DNA of 6,163 bases, from positions 1 to 6,163 of the forward strand of contig JAVBLQ010000096.1 in NCBI GenBank assembly GCA_031553435.1, given 5' to 3'. Below, in pieces: positions 6,112 through 6,163 of this stretch. A program made the translations under genes and the position numbers. The DNA comes from JAVBLQ01 sp031553435. Its GTDB lineage: Bacteria > Bacteroidota > Bacteroidia > Bacteroidales > Azobacteroidaceae. A model generated the notes under the pieces. The model was not told where the DNA came from. It did not search any database and saw nothing but the letters and a program-made list of their open reading frames with translations. How positions within the stretch are numbered: the first letter of the stretch is position 1; each line of letters opens with the position of its first letter.

Positions 6112-6163
6112 CCGCTTGGAAAAAGTCAAGCTTGGGTGTTCCACTCCCCTGCGTGAAGCCTAC
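5969..6163 (+). CDS. Tyrosine-type recombinase/integrase, N-terminal fragment (runs off right edge)
   Basis: Sixty-five codons are open from the ATG at 5969 to the window end. The peptide begins MKSTSIKLKFRPSTLPGHEG and continues with SLFFQFIRNREVKVL, TTQYKLFPEEWNP and RLEKVKLG. This has the shape of the arm-type DNA-binding domain of Bacteroidota integrases: beta strands with basic residues, then a conserved YKLFPEEWNP-type motif. The catalytic domain lies outside the window. By my hand count its GC content is about 48%, visibly above the A/T-rich neighbours, which fits acquired DNA. The ATG is supported by the left paralogue, which begins at the same position. It lies 146 bases after rpsP, beyond that gene's terminator, so it is not part of the rpsP transcription unit. 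Confidence 0.82.
   Translation, partial: MKSTSIKLKFRPSTLPGHEGSLFFQFIRNREVKVLTTQYKLFPEEWNPRLEKVKLGCSTPLREAY

Overview
The window looks like a Bacteroidota chromosome, probably order Bacteroidales. Three points support this. The upstream regions carry the Bacteroidota -7 promoter motif TAnnTTTG (TACCTTTG three times, TATCTTTG once) and no clear Shine-Dalgarno sequences. Ribosomal protein S16 has the long Lys/Ala/Glu-rich tail I associate with this phylum. One gene encodes the HU-CCDC81/SPOR architecture described in Bacteroidota. The species cannot be named from the sequence.

Layout: a block of four ordinary chromosomal genes occupies 473-5822. It holds a solitary OadA/PycB-like carboxyltransferase (minus strand) and, diverging from it, an AspT/YidE-family transporter, a membrane HU-CCDC81/SPOR protein and rpsP (all plus strand). 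Each plus-strand gene has its own TACCTTTG promoter motif, so they look like adjacent single transcription units more than one operon. rpsP ends in a strong hairpin terminator.

Both edges hold the 5' end of a tyrosine-recombinase-like integrase gene, each running off the window and both pointing outward (minus strand at 1-143, plus strand from 5969). The two are paralogues, 38 of 48 residues identical over the shared part. Their upstream regions are also homologous, so the gene block is bracketed by inverted repeats at 1-298 and 5889-6111. Thirty-four non-coding bases next to the start codons are identical, although the coding parts match at only about 75% of bases. The left copy also carries 76 extra bases made mostly of an imperfect palindrome, absent from the right copy. 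This symmetric arrangement is the most interesting feature of the window.

The 329-base gap at 144-472 holds the left integrase leader, that palindromic insert and a second large imperfect palindrome (313-428). I see no RNA gene, CRISPR array or complete mobile element. The four central genes show no common pathway: they are a metabolic enzyme, a transporter, a probable division or nucleoid-envelope protein, and a ribosomal protein.
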